NCBI RefSeq assembly: GCF_003049735.1
Contig: NZ_PIRM01000005.1
Coordinates: forward strand, 1-64,000
Length of the DNA stretch: 64,000 nucleotides
Reading direction: 5' to 3'
Source of the DNA: Campylobacter concisus
GTDB taxonomy: Bacteria; Campylobacterota; Campylobacteria; Campylobacterales; Campylobacteraceae
Of the stretch, positions 62,987 through 64,000 are shown in pieces (within the stretch, counting starts at the first letter, position 1; the number at the start of each line of letters is the position of its first letter). Both the position numbers and the translations under genes were made by a program. Under the pieces are notes generated by a model. It ran no database searches. It was given only the letters and a program-made list of their open reading frames with translations, and was not told the DNA's origin.

Positions 62987-64000
62987 ATGATATATAAAGA
63001 CGATAGATTTAAAATACTTCATCAAGGTATCGATACTTTAGTTATAGGCGTAAATTGTATTGATGAAAAATTTTTTAATACAACTTTTTCAAGCTTTATT
63101 CGTAAGATCGCTACACTAAAACAACAAGCACAAAATTTACGCACATTTGGCGAAAAGTATATTTTGGATGATTTGGGCTTTGATTACGGAAAATTTAAAG
63201 TATCAAGTAAAGGCTTAGGTCAATATTTTGGATATTTTTCAAACGATGATATATTTTGCACCATTTCAGATACTAAATTTAAGCCAAAAGGGCTATATCA
63301 TTTAAAAATTCAATTTAGAAGCATATTTTTACTTAAATATGGACACGTTAGAGCCTATGAGCTTGTAAATAAATTTTTAAGTGATATATTTAAAGAGCAT
63401 TTTAAGGTAAGTGTTTTAAGGCTCGATCTTGCAACCGATGTAACTGGCATAAAATATACTCCACAAGATTTTTTACAATTTAGAAGTTTAAAAAGAGTTT
63501 CTAACTATTCAGATCAATATAAAAAAGATGACGATGATTTAATAATTGATGAAAATTCGCCAGTTTTTAATGATATAACCGAAATTAATGTCAATAATTT
63601 TATGCGTTTTACTCGCTTTGAAGGTGTAAGCTTTGGAAAAAATCCACATATGTTCAGGGTTTATGACAAAATAAAACAAGTTCAAAGCAAAAATATTTCA
63701 ACTTTAATTTTCACAAAATGGGAAATAAATGGCTTTAATCCTGCTGTTGATATGTTTGTATTTAGACACGAAGCGGAGTTTGGGCGATCTGCAATAAAAA
63801 GATTAATCCCTATTAATGAAAGTGATGAAATTACTTATATTTTTAATCATTTGGGGGCTTTTTGGTCGCAAGGGCTTAGTATTTGTAAATGGTATGATCT
63901 AACTGATGATGAAATTAATCGTTTAACTGCTGGCATTATTCAAAGTGATAGTGCAAGAAAAATTTATCAAAGATGCGATTTTGATGATAATAGGCTTAAA
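62987..64000 (+). CDS. Rep_trans-type replication initiation protein (cut by window end)
   Basis: 338 codons are visible from ATG 62987 (RBS AAAGG), frame open to the last base. The sequence shows SVLRLDLATDVTGIKYTP (about 144-161), FMRFTRFEGVSFGKNPHMFRVYDKIKQ and FVFRHEAEFGRSAIKRL, which fit the replication initiation factor family that includes RstA of CTX-type phages and rolling-circle Rep proteins. It nicks the origin to start rolling-circle replication. The C-terminus is outside the window. Confidence 0.8.
   Translation, partial: MIYKDDRFKILHQGIDTLVIGVNCIDEKFFNTTFSSFIRKIATLKQQAQNLRTFGEKYILDDLGFDYGKFKVSSKGLGQYFGYFSNDDIFCTISDTKFKPKGLYHLKIQFRSIFLLKYGHVRAYELVNKFLSDIFKEHFKVSVLRLDLATDVTGIKYTPQDFLQFRSLKRVSNYSDQYKKDDDDLIIDENSPVFNDITEINVNNFMRFTRFEGVSFGKNPHMFRVYDKIKQVQSKNISTLIFTKWEINGFNPAVDMFVFRHEAEFGRSAIKRLIPINESDEITYIFNHLGAFWSQGLSICKWYDLTDDEINRLTAGIIQSDSARKIYQRCDFDDNRLK

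Larger units (their letters stand above)
61100..64000 (+). mobile_element. Left part of an inovirus-like prophage with an IS110-type recombinase
   Basis: Four tightly linked plus-strand genes: DEDD recombinase, HTH protein, 151-aa protein and Rep_trans-type initiator. Overlaps of TAATG and 28 bases link the first three. The order and small gene sizes fit a filamentous phage genome, and inoviruses carrying IS110/Piv-type recombinases are known (for example in Neisseria). Zot and coat genes would lie right of the window. The exact left boundary is unknown; I set it where structured non-coding sequence begins. Confidence 0.6.

Noticed and set aside
1..64000. CRISPR array, rRNA operon or restriction system
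   Set aside because: No regularly spaced direct repeats, no rRNA sequence and no methylase-restriction pair seen in the window.

Overview
The window is AT-rich and densely packed. It reads as a chromosomal segment of a Campylobacter of the C. concisus type. The grounds are the thrS-infC pair lying apart from rpmI-rplT, the astA/Dsb locus, a PglK-like flippase, Ptm/Leg nonulosonate genes, TAWAAT-type -10 boxes without clear -35 boxes, and a filamentous-phage element at the right edge. The species is inferred; no rRNA is present.

Left part (1-19,800). A periplasmic iron/cobalamin-type binding protein and an aryl-sulfate sulfotransferase (astA) lie on the minus strand. A DsbA-like/DsbB-like pair on the plus strand probably oxidises the AstA disulfide. 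A sensor kinase and response regulator follow, then a small protein that looks like a free-standing N-terminal retention module of a giant RTX adhesin. Next come housekeeping genes: thiD, purM with two small genes, coaE, a frameshifted DNA alkylation repair gene, dapF, rplT, rpmI, and a secreted C69 dipeptidase. metE-metF is preceded by a leader of about 500 nt with its own promoter, a tiny ORF, a GC-rich multibranched fold and an intrinsic terminator just before metE. This is riboswitch-like architecture.

Centre (19,866-48,803). One plus-strand glycan locus of 24 closely packed or overlapping genes. It holds GDP-mannose to GDP-fucose genes (manC, gmd, fcl), an ABC flippase and a GDP-linked legionaminic-acid-type pathway (legB, legC, a sugar formyltransferase, legI, legG, ptmE, legF, ptmF, an aminotransferase, a GNAT, an N-acetyl-sugar amidotransferase, ptmA). 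After these come methyltransferases, an asparagine synthase, a glycosyltransferase/acyltransferase fusion, an epimerase and several glycosyltransferases. A G8 tract in one methyltransferase gene and a G7 tract in ptmE could be phase-variable. The second half is visibly more AT-rich than the flanks.

Right part (48,800-61,000). A decayed gene next to tRNA-Val(GAC), an alanine/glycine:cation symporter, rarA, a flavin-fold protein, ung, a YbaK-type editing protein and thrS-infC. A 1.2-kb stretch without an intact gene contains a decayed copy of a SUKH (SMI1/KNR4) gene. gdhA, whose base composition is clearly more GC-rich than its surroundings, lies between that decayed copy and the intact SUKH gene.

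Right edge (about 61,100-64,000). A translationally coupled module: an IS110/Piv-type DEDD recombinase, a small HTH protein, an unknown 151-aa protein and a Rep_trans-type replication initiator cut by the window end. This resembles the start of an inovirus-like prophage that uses an IS110-type recombinase instead of a tyrosine integrase. The region just upstream of the recombinase has strong nested inverted repeats and is a candidate for the bridge RNA of IS110-type recombinases.
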